From positions 3,224,001 through 3,288,000 of the forward strand of contig NZ_JAGINT010000001.1 of assembly GCF_017876295.1 (NCBI RefSeq): a stretch of DNA of 64,000 nt, in the 5' to 3' direction. Numbering within the stretch: position 1 is the stretch's first letter; the number at the start of each line of letters is the position of its first letter. Under the pieces are notes generated by a model. That model ran no database searches. It worked only from the letters and a program-made list of their open reading frames with translations, and was not told where the DNA came from. Both the position numbers and the translations under genes were made by a program. Below are positions 52,003 to 60,918 of this stretch, in pieces. The stretch comes from Kribbella aluminosa. Its GTDB lineage: Bacteria > Actinomycetota > Actinomycetes > Propionibacteriales > Kribbellaceae.

Positions 52003-53415
52003 TCAGTTCGGGAGGGTGATGGTGGCGGTGGTGCCGCCGGTGGGGGCCGAGGTGAGCGTGATGGTGCCGTGGTGGGCGCGGGTGATCTCGCGGGCGATGG
52101 ACAGGCCTAGGCCGGAGCCGCCGCTGGCCCGGGAGCGGCTGGTGTCGAGGCGGACGAAGCGTTCGAAGACGCGCTGCCGGTCCGCTTCGGGGATCCCGTC
52201 GCCGTCGTCCTCGACCGTGATGACCGCGGCGCCGTCCCTCTCGGCGGTCGTCAGCCGGACCGTACTGTGCGCGGCCCGGGCGGCGTTGTCGACGAGGTTC
52301 CGCAGTACCTGACCCAACCGGCCCGGATCGCCGGTCACCCGCACCGGGTGCACGTCGCCCTTGACCGTCAGTTCGGGCTTCGAGCTGCGGAGCCGTTTGA
52401 TCTCCGCCTCGACCAGGTCGTCCAGGTCGACATCGGTCTGCCGCATCCGGATGCCGCGGTCGTCGGCTTTCGCGAGCAGCAGCAGGTCCTCGACGAGTTG
52501 CCGCATCCGGTCGGTCTCGGTCTCCATCACCTGCCGCAGCTCGCGCCACGCCTTCCCGGTGGTGTCCGCATCGATCACCTCGAGCGCGGCGGTGAGCGTG
52601 GCGAGCGGCGAACGCAGTTCGTGGCTGGCGTCCGCGACGAACGCCCGCTGGGTGGTCTGCCCGGTCTCGAGCCGGTCGAGCATCTCGTTCATCGTGACCG
52701 CCAGCCGGGCGATCTCGTCCCGCGTCTGCGGTACCGGGACCCGCTCGGTCAGGTCCCGGCTGCCGATGCCCTGCACCCGCGAGCGGATCCGCTCCACCGG
52801 CCGCAGCGCCTGCCCGATCATCAGCCACCCGGCCACCCCGACCACGAACAGCAGCACCGGGAACCCGATCAGCAGGTATTGCGTCACGGTCGACACCGTC
52901 TGCCGCTGGGTCTCCACCGACGACGCGACCACCACCGTGTACGTCGTCCCGTGGTAGGCCGCGCCCTCCGCCACGATCAGGAACGAGTGGTCGTCGTCGA
53001 TCAGCGGCATCGCGCCGACCTGGGCCCGCAGCAGCGCGCCGGCCGGCGGGCGGAGATCGGTGAGCGGCGAGTTGCCGACCCGGGACGAGGAGGCGGCGAC
53101 GATCTTCCCGTTCGGATCCAGCACCTGAATGAGCTGGCTGGCTCGGGTGGTGTTGGCCAAGTCGTGCCCGAGCCCCTTGGTGCCCTCGGTACTGACCTGG
53201 CGGGCGACGTCCGCGACCCGGCCGTCGGCGGCGTCGGACACCTCGGTGATCAGTGCCCGCTGCAGGAGCAGCAGCAGCGCGGCGGCGCCGATCAGCAGCG
53301 CGACGGCCACCACGATCACGGCAGCAGCGGTCGACCGGCTCCGCACACTGGCCTGTCGCAGGCCACTGGCGGTCCGGTACCACCCGTCAACGCGACGTCG
53401 CACGACCGTGCTCAC
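52003..53415 (-). CDS. Two-component sensor histidine kinase
   Basis: 470 residues. TM1 is about residues 30-55 (AAAVIVVAVALLIGAAALLL), with an extracytoplasmic sensor loop, then TM2 (LLIGFPVLLFVVGVAGWLMI) and a HAMP linker. The phospho-acceptor is His265 in VADASHELRSPLATL. The ATPase domain has NLVDNAARAAHSTV, VEDDGDGIPEAD and GGSGLGLSIAREI. The response regulator gene lies 55 bases upstream in the same direction. The layout resembles TrcS/CutS-type kinases. The signal is unknown. Confidence 0.93.
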   Translation of the reverse strand: MSTVVRRRVDGWYRTASGLRQASVRSRSTAAAVIVVAVALLIGAAALLLLLQRALITEVSDAADGRVADVARQVSTEGTKGLGHDLANTTRASQLIQVLDPNGKIVAASSSRVGNSPLTDLRPPAGALLRAQVGAMPLIDDDHSFLIVAEGAAYHGTTYTVVVASSVETQRQTVSTVTQYLLIGFPVLLFVVGVAGWLMIGQALRPVERIRSRVQGIGSRDLTERVPVPQTRDEIARLAVTMNEMLDRLETGQTTQRAFVADASHELRSPLATLTAALEVIDADTTGKAWRELRQVMETETDRMRQLVEDLLLLAKADDRGIRMRQTDVDLDDLVEAEIKRLRSSKPELTVKGDVHPVRVTGDPGRLGQVLRNLVDNAARAAHSTVRLTTAERDGAAVITVEDDGDGIPEADRQRVFERFVRLDTSRSRASGGSGLGLSIAREITRAHHGTITLTSAPTGGTTATITLPN

Positions 53416-53470
53416 CCCACCAGTTTCGCAGGTCCGTCCTCAGAAGGCTCTCAGCGCGGCTCTGTGGCCG

Positions 53471-54148
53471 TCAGCCGCCTTCCGGGTTGAGCCGGTAGCC
53501 CATCCCGCGAATGGTCTCGATGGCGTGCCGCGCGAACGGCGTGTCGATCTTCTTCCGCAGGTAGCGGACGTACACCTCGACCACGTTCGGGTCGCCGTCG
53601 AACGCCGGATCCCAGACGTTCTGCAGGATCTCGGTCTTGCTGACGGTGTCGCCGCGGTGCCGCATCAGGAACTCCAGCAGCCCGTACTCCCGCGGCGTGA
53701 GCGTGATCTCCCGCCCGTTCCGCTCCACCCGCCGCCGGGCGACGTCCAGCGACAGGTCGCCGGCGATCAGTACGACGGGACGCTCCGGGCCGCCGCGCCG
53801 GATCAGCGCGCGCAACCGGGCGACCAGTACCAGGAAGCTGAACGGCTTCGTCAGGTAGTCGTCGGCGCCCAGGTCGAACGCGTCGGTCTGGTCGTACTCG
53901 CCGTCCTTCGCGGTCAGCATCAGCACCGGCGTCCAGATCCCGCGGGCCCGGAGCAGCTCCAGCACGCGGTACCCGTTCAGCTTCGGCAGCATGATGTCCA
54001 GCACGATCACGTCGTAACTGTGCTCGGTCGCCGCCCAGACCGCGTTCTCGCCGTCGTGCACCAACTCGACCACGAACCCGGCGTCGGTCAGCCCGCGGTG
54101 GACCGTGTCGGCCAGCCGCAGTTCGTCCTCGACCATCAGCACTCGCAT
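53471..54148 (-). CDS. OmpR-family response regulator
   Basis: 225 residues. The receiver domain starts MRVLMVEDELRLADTVHRGL, is phosphorylated at Asp51 in VIVLDIMLPKLNG, and has Thr in MLTAKD and Lys in LTKPFSF. The winged-helix effector has LTPREYGLLEFLMRHRG and VYVRYLRKKIDTPFARHAIE. The start at ATG 54148 gives a standard receiver. It is the partner of the kinase encoded next. It diverges from the GH31 gene; the 118-base spacer holds a promoter and a LacI-type operator directed at GH31. Confidence 0.95.
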   Translation of the reverse strand: MRVLMVEDELRLADTVHRGLTDAGFVVELVHDGENAVWAATEHSYDVIVLDIMLPKLNGYRVLELLRARGIWTPVLMLTAKDGEYDQTDAFDLGADDYLTKPFSFLVLVARLRALIRRGGPERPVVLIAGDLSLDVARRRVERNGREITLTPREYGLLEFLMRHRGDTVSKTEILQNVWDPAFDGDPNVVEVYVRYLRKKIDTPFARHAIETIRGMGYRLNPEGG

Positions 54149-54197
54149 CCACACAGTGTCACCGCAGGGGGCTGAGAATCCGCTGAGGGTTCCCGGA

Positions 54198-54226
54198 TTG
54201 ACGCCGGTGACGGCCCCGCCTAGCGT
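54198..54226 (+). promoter_or_regulatory. Promoter of the GH31 gene
   Basis: TTGACG (54198-54203) and TAGCGT (54221-54226) are separated by 17 bases, the ideal spacing. The palindromic operator begins at the very next base (54227), so a bound repressor would cover the transcription start. A GGAGG site (54253-54257) precedes the ATG at 54267. Confidence 0.55.
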
Positions 54227-54244
54227 TGTCGAAGCGCTTCGACA
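54227..54244. promoter_or_regulatory. Perfect 18-bp LacI-type palindrome before the GH31 gene
   Basis: TGTCGAAGCGCTTCGACA reads the same on both strands, with the central CG and GAAGC/GCTTC half-sites typical of LacI-family operators. Its 16-bp core recurs exactly at 59514-59529 and a 14-bp core at 59544-59557, both before the GH3 gene. The matching repressor is not encoded in this window as far as I can tell. Confidence 0.72.
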
Positions 54245-54266
54245 CTCTCTCTGGAGGCCGGCAACC

Positions 54267-56466
54267 ATGAAGTTCACCGACGGGTACTGGCAGCTGCGAC
54301 CGGGGTTCGCCCGCCTGCGGCCGGCCGCGGTCGAGAGCGTCGAGGCGGGGACCGCGAGCTGACCGTGTACGCGCCCGCTCGGCGGATCGAGCGCCGCGGC
54401 GACACCCTCAACCAGCCGCTGTTCACGATCACGTTCGGTTCCCCGGCCCGCGGGGTGATCGGCGTCCGGATCGCGCATCACGTCGGCGGCGCGCCCGCGC
54501 GTCCGGCGTACCGGCTGAACACCGACGACCAGCATCCGGTGAAAGTGGAGGTCGGTCCCGCCGAGGCGCGGCTGACCTCGGGCGAGCTGAGCGTCGTGGT
54601 CGGGCTCGACGGGGCGTGGGACGTCCGCTTCGAGCAGGACGGGCGCGAGTTGACGAACTCGGGGGAGCGGAGCGTCGGCCTGGTCACCGACGCCGACGGC
54701 CGGCGGTACGTCCACGAGCAGCTCGCGCTGGGCGTCGGCGAGACGATCTACGGCCTCGGCGAGCGGTTCGGGCCGCTCGTGAAGAATGGTCAGATTGTCG
54801 ACAGTTGGAATGCAGACGGCGGTACGTCGAGCGAGCAGGCGTACAAGAACGTCCCGTTCTACCTGAGCAGCAAGGGATATGGCGTACTTGTCGACAATCC
54901 TGCGATGGTCTCGTTCGAGGTCGGCTCGGAGGTCACGTCCCGCAACCAGTTCAGCGTCGAGGGCGAACAGCTCCAGTACTACGTGTTCGCCGGCCCGACC
55001 CCGAAGGACGTACTGCGCCGCTACACGGGCCTCACCGGTCGCCCGGCGCGGGTGCCCGCGTGGTCGATGGGTTGTGGCTGTCGACCTCGTTCACCACGGA
55101 CTACACCGAGGAGACGATCGGCTCGTTCGTCGACGGAATGGCGGAGCGCGACCTGCCGCTGAGCGTCTTCCACTTCGACTGCTTCTGGATGCGCCAGTTC
55201 CACTGGTGTGACTTCCTCTGGGACCCGGTCGCTTTCCCCGACCCGGCCGGCATGCTGCGCAGGCTGAAGGACCGCGGGCTGCGGATCAGCGCGTGGATCA
55301 ACCCGTACATCGCGCAGCGCTCGGTGCTGTTCGAGGAGGGCCGTCGGCTCGGGTACCTGCTGATGCGCCCGGACGGCTCGGTCTGGCAGTGGGACATGTG
55401 GCAGGCCGGGATGGCGATCGTCGACTTCACCAACCCGGACGCGACCGCCTGGTTCCGCTCGAAGCTCCAGGCGCTGATCGACATCGGCGTCGACTGCTTC
55501 AAGACCGACTTCGGCGAACGCATCCCGACCGAGGACGTCGCCTGGTACGACGGCTCCGACCCGGAGCGGATGCACAACTACTACGCACAGCTCTACAACG
55601 CGGCCGTCTTCGACCTGCTGGAGGAGAACCGCGGCGCCGGCGAGGCAGTACTGTTCGCGAGATCGGCGACGGCCGGCGGCCAGCAGTTCCCGGTGCATTG
55701 GGGCGGCGACTGCGAGTCGACGTTCGAGGCGATGGCCGAGTCGCTCCGCGGCGGCCTGTCCCTGGCGGCGTCCGGCTTCGGCTACTGGAGCCACGACATC
55801 GGCGGCTTCGAGGGCACCCCCGACCCGGCGATCTTCAAGCGCTGGGTCGCCTTCGGCCTCCTCTCGTCCCACTCCCGCCTGCACGGCTCCTCGTCGTACC
55901 GCGTCCCGTGGGCGTTCGACGACGAGGCGGTCGACGTCCTCCGCAAGTTCACCAAGCTGAAACTGTCGTTGATGCCGTACCTGATGACGGCGGCCGAGGA
56001 GGCGCACCGCGACGGCGTACCGATGATGCGCCCGATGATCCTGGAGTTCCCGAACGACCCGGCAACCGCCTACCTGGACCGCCAGTACATGCTCGGCCCC
56101 GACCTCCTGGTCGCCCCCGTAATGAGCGCCGACGGCGAAGTCTCGTTCTACCTACCCGCCGGCCGCTGGACCTCGCTCCTGACCGGCGAGACGTTGACCG
56201 GCCCCACCTGGGTCCACCAGACCCACGCCTTCGAGACCCTCCCTCTCTTCGCCCGCGAAGGCGCCGTAATCCCCTTCGGCACAACCGACAACCACCCCGA
56301 ATACGACTGGTCGAACAACGTCGACCTCCACTGGTACGCCCCCTCGAACGGCACCACAGTCACCCTCCCGTCCGGAGCCGTGATCGAGCTCAACTACCAA
56401 GACGGCGAAGCACAGTCCCGCGTCCTCAAAGGCTCCTGCGAGAACTACACGGTCAAGACCTGCTGA
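54267..56466 (+). pseudogene. GH31 alpha-xylosidase/alpha-glucosidase with two one-base frameshifts
   Basis: The N-terminus MKFTDGYWQLRPGFARLRPA matches YicI-type enzymes. A base appears missing in the G run 54347-54350; restoring it gives GDRELTVYAPARRIERRGD. A second base appears missing in the G run 55069-55071; restoring it gives PAWSMGLWLSTSFTTDY. The rest is intact: FHFDCFWMRQFHWCDF, the nucleophile region DCFKTDFGERIPTED, and ARSATAGGQQFPVHWGGDC followed by FGYWSHDIGGFEG. Repaired length is about 733 residues. As written, no functional enzyme is made. It converges on the GH3 gene and shares its operator sequence. Confidence 0.88.
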
Positions 56467-56582
56467 GCGACCAGTCCGCCCGGTTCGCGATCCGGCCACG
56501 GGTTATCGCAGGTACGACGTGGGTGTGGCTCGCGACGCGCACCTCGTACGTCTGCTGCGCGAGGGCAACTTCCCGAGGACGA

Positions 56583-59486
56583 TCATCCGCGCCGCCCCCG
56601 ACGAGATGCACTCCTCGCCGGTCGGCCGGCCCGAACGCGTAGACCCTCCAGCACAACGCCGGCCGCAGAGAAGACCGCATAAAGGGTGGGCAGCCGCGCC
56701 GGCTTCCAGGCGTGCGCAGACGTGTTCGTGGCGCCAGTGGGCCTATACGTACTGTCGAGCTGCAGTTCGCCGGCGATCGAGATGAGGTGGTCCGAGGGCG
56801 GCACGTGCAGGGTGCTCAGCAGTTCACCGTGCAGAGGATCGTCCAGGCGTAGCTCGATGGTGGCGGCTCGGTCGCCGTGGTTGGCGACCTGCGCCTGGTA
56901 CTGCGCCGGCTCGAGCATGATGGTGTCGAACGCCAGCCAGGCTTGGGGTTCAAGAGAGATGACCGCGTCGCCGCGTTCGGGGGTCGCGGTGGTCAGTGTG
57001 GTTGCGCAGTACTCGTCGAAGCTCGTTGCGGTGAGGTGGTCGAGCGTCCGTGGCGGTATCCGTTCGCCGGTGACGCTGAGGGTGGCGGTCAGCCGGAGGT
57101 CCGTGCACGAACGGCCGACCATGACGCTGTGCCGCGCCGACTCGACGCAGTGCCGATCACGCGTCACGTCCCAGAAGCCGAGGTCCCGGGCGGCGATGGT
57201 CAGCTCCACCTGGGCGCTCTCGCCGGGAAGCAGCGACACCCGCCGGAACCCGCGCAGTTGCCGTAGCGGTTGCTTCACCCGTGAACGCTGCTGATGCGTG
57301 TAGAGCTGCACGACTTCGGTGCCGGGGCGATCCCCGGTGTTGGTGACGGTGCAGGTCACCCGGACCTCGCCGTCCGCCGGGATCGACGAGGTACTCAGCC
57401 GCAGGTCGCCGTACTCGAAGGTCGTGTAGCTCAGGCCGAAGCCGAACGGGTACAGCGGTGTCCCGCGGTAGTAGAGGTACGTCGCGTCCGTCCCGATGAT
57501 GTCGTAGTCGAGCAGGTCGGGAAGGTCCGCGGCGGAGTGGTACCAGGTCTGCGTCAGCCGGCCCGCGGGATCGGCGTCGCCGAACAGTACGTCGGCCAGC
57601 GCCCGGCCGTACTCCTGCCCGCCGTGCGCCGACCAGAGAATCGCCGGCAACTGCTGCTGCGCCCAGCCCACCGCGAACGGGTAGCTGCTGCTCAGCACCA
57701 GGACCGTGCGCGAATTGGCCGCGTGGACCCGTCGGACCAGGCGGTCCTGCGCCGCCGGGAGGTCGAGGCTGGTCCGGTCCTCCGTCTCGCGACCGTTCAC
57801 CAACGGGTGGTTGCCGGCAACAACGATCGCGACGTCGGCCCGGGCCGCGAGCTCCGCCGCCCGGGCCGCCCCGTCCAGCAGCACCTCGAGCTCGAACGTC
57901 GTCCCGTGGTCATCCAGCTCGACGGCAGCATTGTCGACCGACAGGTACCGGCCGCTGTGCAGGTGCTGGAGCAGGACACCGGCCGCCGTGTCGACGAACC
58001 GGAAGGTCTGCTTGACCTCCCAGCCGCTCGGGCCGCACTGGTCGGCGACGAGTTCGTCGTCGGTGAACGTCAGGTGCCACCCGTTGTGCACAGAGCGCAG
58101 CGCACATGCGCCACCGCCCCAGTCGAAGAGATCGAACTGCCGCGCGGTCCCGTCCTCCTCCGCGGCCCGCAGTACGGCGTCCGGCCCGATGGTCAGGTAC
58201 GACGACGTACCGGCGACGCGGAGTGCGATCCGGTCGACGCCCTCGCAGTACTCGACCCGATCGCTGCCGAGGCGCTCGACGATGCCGTCCAGCGCCGTCA
58301 CCTGGTAGGGCAGCGTGCCGGCATACCAGTCCGCCGAGACGATGCCGGCCAGTGGACCGACCACGGCGATGCGGGTGATCGCGGCAGCCGTGATCGGCAG
58401 CACCTGGCATTCGTTCTTCAGCAGCACGATCGCCTGGCGGGCAGCGTCCTGGGCGAGCTGCCGATGCGCGGGGCAGTTGACCAGATCCGGCTCGGGCGAG
58501 CGGTACGGGTCGAGCTCGGGCGGGTCGAACTCGCCCAGCCGGAACCGGAGCGTCAGGATTCGCCGTACCGCCGCGTCGAGGTCCGCGGGGGTCAGCAGGC
58601 CGCGGTCGAGCGCGTCGGTGACCCGTTCGATCGTCGGCGCGGAGTCGGTGCCGTCCTGGGTGAAGCTGTCCACGCCGGCTCTGATCGCGGCCGCGTACGC
58701 CGACGGGCCGTCGGGCAGATACTGCTGCAGCCCGAAGAGATTGGCCGGCGCGTAGGCGTCACTCACGACCAGCAGCTCCGTCGTGGACCAGGCGCGGAGT
58801 ACGTCGTTGATCAGCGGGCTGAGGTGCGTGGGCCGTCCGTTCACCAGGTTGTACGACGGCATCACCGCGACCGCGGCACCGGACTCGATCGGCTCGCGGT
58901 AGGCCGGCAGTTCGTAGTCGTGCAGCACTCGTGGTGGAAGGTTGCTCGAGGTGGTGCACCGGTCGGTCTCGTTGTTGTAGGCAAGGAAGTGCTTCAGGGT
59001 CGGCGCGGTCTTCAGGTACGTCGGATCGTCGCCGGCCAGGCCGCGGGCGTAGGCGGTGGCGATGGTCCCGGTCAGCCAGGGGTCCTCGGCGTACCCCTCC
59101 TCGTTGCGGCCCCAGCGCGGGTCGCGCAGCGGGTTCACGACCGGGGCCCAGACGTTCAGGCCGACCTCGACCGGATCCTTGTGGTGGAAGACGCGGACCT
59201 CGTCGCCGACCGCGGAGCCGACGGCGCGGACCAGGTCCGGATCCCAGCTTGTGGCCAGGCCGATCGCCTGCGGGAAGACCGTCGCCGGCCCGCGCCAGGC
59301 CACGCCGTGCAGGGCCTCTGTGCCGGTGCGGAACGTCGACAGGCCGAGTCGTTCGACGGCTCCCTGGTACTGGTGCAGCAACGCAGTCTTCTCGGCCGGG
59401 CGGAGCCGGGCGAGCAGGTCCTCGACCCGTTCGCCGAGCGGCAAGGCGGGGTCGCGGAACGGGAGCTGCGGCGCTGGAGTGCTCAT
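56583..59486 (-). CDS. GH3 beta-glucosidase/beta-xylosidase with an inserted carbohydrate-binding-like domain
   Basis: 967 residues. The GH3 barrel has AYARGLAGDDPTYLKTAPTL, KHFLAYNNETDR, AAVAVMPSYNLVNGRPTHLS and the nucleophile in LLVVSDAYAPANL (Asp243; SDA instead of the usual SDW). The second domain is interrupted at about residues 415-535 by a beta-trefoil/fascin-like insert (RSVHNGWHLTF, HLHSGRYLSVDNAAVELDDH). The fibronectin-type tail has YPFGFGLSYTTFEYGDL. No signal peptide, so intracellular. The ATG at 59486 begins MSTPAPQLPFRDP; two palindromic operators lie upstream. It probably works with the GH31 enzyme on xyloglucan- or gluco-oligosaccharides. Confidence 0.92.
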   Translation of the reverse strand: MSTPAPQLPFRDPALPLGERVEDLLARLRPAEKTALLHQYQGAVERLGLSTFRTGTEALHGVAWRGPATVFPQAIGLATSWDPDLVRAVGSAVGDEVRVFHHKDPVEVGLNVWAPVVNPLRDPRWGRNEEGYAEDPWLTGTIATAYARGLAGDDPTYLKTAPTLKHFLAYNNETDRCTTSSNLPPRVLHDYELPAYREPIESGAAVAVMPSYNLVNGRPTHLSPLINDVLRAWSTTELLVVSDAYAPANLFGLQQYLPDGPSAYAAAIRAGVDSFTQDGTDSAPTIERVTDALDRGLLTPADLDAAVRRILTLRFRLGEFDPPELDPYRSPEPDLVNCPAHRQLAQDAARQAIVLLKNECQVLPITAAAITRIAVVGPLAGIVSADWYAGTLPYQVTALDGIVERLGSDRVEYCEGVDRIALRVAGTSSYLTIGPDAVLRAAEEDGTARQFDLFDWGGGACALRSVHNGWHLTFTDDELVADQCGPSGWEVKQTFRFVDTAAGVLLQHLHSGRYLSVDNAAVELDDHGTTFELEVLLDGAARAAELAARADVAIVVAGNHPLVNGRETEDRTSLDLPAAQDRLVRRVHAANSRTVLVLSSSYPFAVGWAQQQLPAILWSAHGGQEYGRALADVLFGDADPAGRLTQTWYHSAADLPDLLDYDIIGTDATYLYYRGTPLYPFGFGLSYTTFEYGDLRLSTSSIPADGEVRVTCTVTNTGDRPGTEVVQLYTHQQRSRVKQPLRQLRGFRRVSLLPGESAQVELTIAARDLGFWDVTRDRHCVESARHSVMVGRSCTDLRLTATLSVTGERIPPRTLDHLTATSFDEYCATTLTTATPERGDAVISLEPQAWLAFDTIMLEPAQYQAQVANHGDRAATIELRLDDPLHGELLSTLHVPPSDHLISIAGELQLDSTYRPTGATNTSAHAWKPARLPTLYAVFSAAGVVLEGLRVRAGRPARSASRRGRRG

Positions 59487-59513
59487 CGGCGATCGACTCC
59501 ATGGACGGTCTGT

Positions 59514-59557
59514 GTCGAAGCGCTTCGACGACTGAGCAACTGATCGAAGCGCTTCGA
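59514..59557. promoter_or_regulatory. Tandem LacI-type palindromes before the GH3 gene
   Basis: GTCGAAGCGCTTCGAC (59514-59529) and TCGAAGCGCTTCGA (59544-59557) have centres 29 bases apart. The first is identical to the core of the GH31 operator 5 kb away. The first site lies 28 bases before the GH3 start codon. Two sites at nearly three helical turns would allow cooperative binding. Confidence 0.72.
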
Positions 59558-59618
59558 CAAGGGCGTGAACAGAGGGTTGCATTCCGCGCACGCGAGGTCA
59601 AGAGCGGGCGGGGGTTCA

Positions 59619-60809
59619 TCAGGGCCGGGGGAGGCGACCTTGGGTCAGGGGGGAGAGGGCCTGGGCGGTGGCGCCCAGGGGAGTGGCGGTTTGGGGGAAC
59701 GAGGAGACCGCGAGGCGGCAGCCGCCCGCGTCCGGGGCGATGGTGGCGTCGCGGAGTGCCTTGTCGACGGCGGGGACGAGTTGGTCGGCCAGCAGGGCGT
59801 ACGCGCCGCCCAGGACGACTACCTCCGGGTTGAGTGTGTTGACCAGCGCGGCGATCCCGTGGCCGAGGTGGCTGCCGGCCTCGGCCAGGACCTTGGTGAC
59901 GGTCGCATCGGCGGCCTGCGCGCGCTGGATCAGCTGGTCGAGCTGGAGCTGCGGATCGCCCTCGTCGAGGCCGTCGATGCGGGACAGGATGGCGGGCAGA
60001 CTCGCCAGGGCCTCGAGGCAGCCGCGCCGTCCACAGCCACACGCCGGCCCGTCCGCGACGAGCCGGAGATGGCCGATCTCCCCGACGTACCCACGATGAC
60101 CGGAGAGCGGGCGGCCGTCGGCGATGATGCCCGCGCCGACGCCGGTGTCGCCGGTGACCTGGATCAGGTTCGCCGTGCCCGCGAGCGGGCCGTACAGGTG
60201 CTCGGCCAGCACCGCCAGCGAGGCGTCGTTGTCGACGGTCACCGGAATGTCCGGCCGCCCGAGCGCGGACGCGAGCTCGGCGCGCAACGGCACGTCGCGC
60301 CACCCGAGCCCGGCGGCCAGTACGACGGCGCCGTCGCGGTCGACCAGACCGGGTACGCCGACCGAGATCCCCAGCACCTGCCGCCCGGACGCCTGCACGG
60401 TCGTGATCGCGCGGCGGGCCAGTGCGGCCAGCGCGGAGATCGTCCGGCCGGGCCCGGCGTTGCCGCCCGGCCCGGCGCGATGCCAGCGCAGCACCTGCTC
60501 GCCGGCGGCGTCGCATCCGAGCGCGGTCAGCCCGCGTCCGCTCACCTCGAGGCCGATCGTCGCGTACGCCGACCCGTCGAGGACGAGCAACGTCGCGGGC
60601 CGTCCGACGTGGTTCTGGGTCTGCTGGGTCTCACGGACCAGCCGGCGGTCGAGCAGGTCGCCGACGATGCTCGTCACGGTCGCCTTGTTCAGACCCGTCC
60701 CGGCCGCGATCGCAGCCCGCGAACAGGGCGCCGCGCGGCGCAGGTGGCCCAGCACCGCGGCCAGGTTGGTGGCGCGGATATCGGTGTGATCCGCCGTCTG
60801 TGTGCTCAA
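59619..60809 (-). CDS. ROK-family transcriptional regulator
   Basis: 396 residues. The N-terminal winged helix has NLAAVLGHLRRAAPCSRAAI and AAGTGLNKATVTSIVGDLLD. The ROK domain has SVGVPGLVDRDGAVVLAAGL, VDNDASLAVLAEHLYG, GHRGYVGEIGHLRL and the zinc-type cluster CGCGRRGCLEAL. I chose TTG 60809 as start: AGGA lies 6 bases before it and no ATG or GTG fits; the HTH begins some 15 residues later. It diverges from the sugar ABC operon and probably represses it. It could also be relevant to the GH3/GH31 pair, but ROK operators look different. Confidence 0.88.
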   Translation of the reverse strand: MSTQTADHTDIRATNLAAVLGHLRRAAPCSRAAIAAGTGLNKATVTSIVGDLLDRRLVRETQQTQNHVGRPATLLVLDGSAYATIGLEVSGRGLTALGCDAAGEQVLRWHRAGPGGNAGPGRTISALAALARRAITTVQASGRQVLGISVGVPGLVDRDGAVVLAAGLGWRDVPLRAELASALGRPDIPVTVDNDASLAVLAEHLYGPLAGTANLIQVTGDTGVGAGIIADGRPLSGHRGYVGEIGHLRLVADGPACGCGRRGCLEALASLPAILSRIDGLDEGDPQLQLDQLIQRAQAADATVTKVLAEAGSHLGHGIAALVNTLNPEVVVLGGAYALLADQLVPAVDKALRDATIAPDAGGCRLAVSSFPQTATPLGATAQALSPLTQGRLPRP

Positions 60810-60881
60810 GGCCCGTCCTGTCGAAAGAAAGTTCTGGCTCAGTTCTACACCTTGTCGCGCTGTCCGCTGTGCGTTAATTTG

Positions 60882-60898
60882 TTTGGCTACTAGCCCAA
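60882..60898. promoter_or_regulatory. Imperfect inverted repeat in the ROK/ABC spacer
   Basis: TTTGGCT-ACT-AGCCCAA is an inverted repeat with one mismatched pair in a 109-base divergent spacer that is less GC-rich than its surroundings. It lies 21 bases before the binding-protein start codon. It is a candidate ROK operator by position only. Confidence 0.45.
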
Positions 60899-60918
60899 CT
60901 AAGTCTAGGGGATGCGAC

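Noticed and set aside
56467..56660. Coding-like frame after GH31 reading VARDAHLVRLLREGNFPRTI
   Set aside because: It looks protein-like but has no start with a ribosome site, soon runs into GH3 antisense and matches no family I know. It could be a small fragment of a lost gene; support is too weak.
58759..60516. 585-codon minus-strand open frame overlapping GH3 and ROK
   Set aside because: Out of frame with both genes and Arg/Pro-rich throughout.
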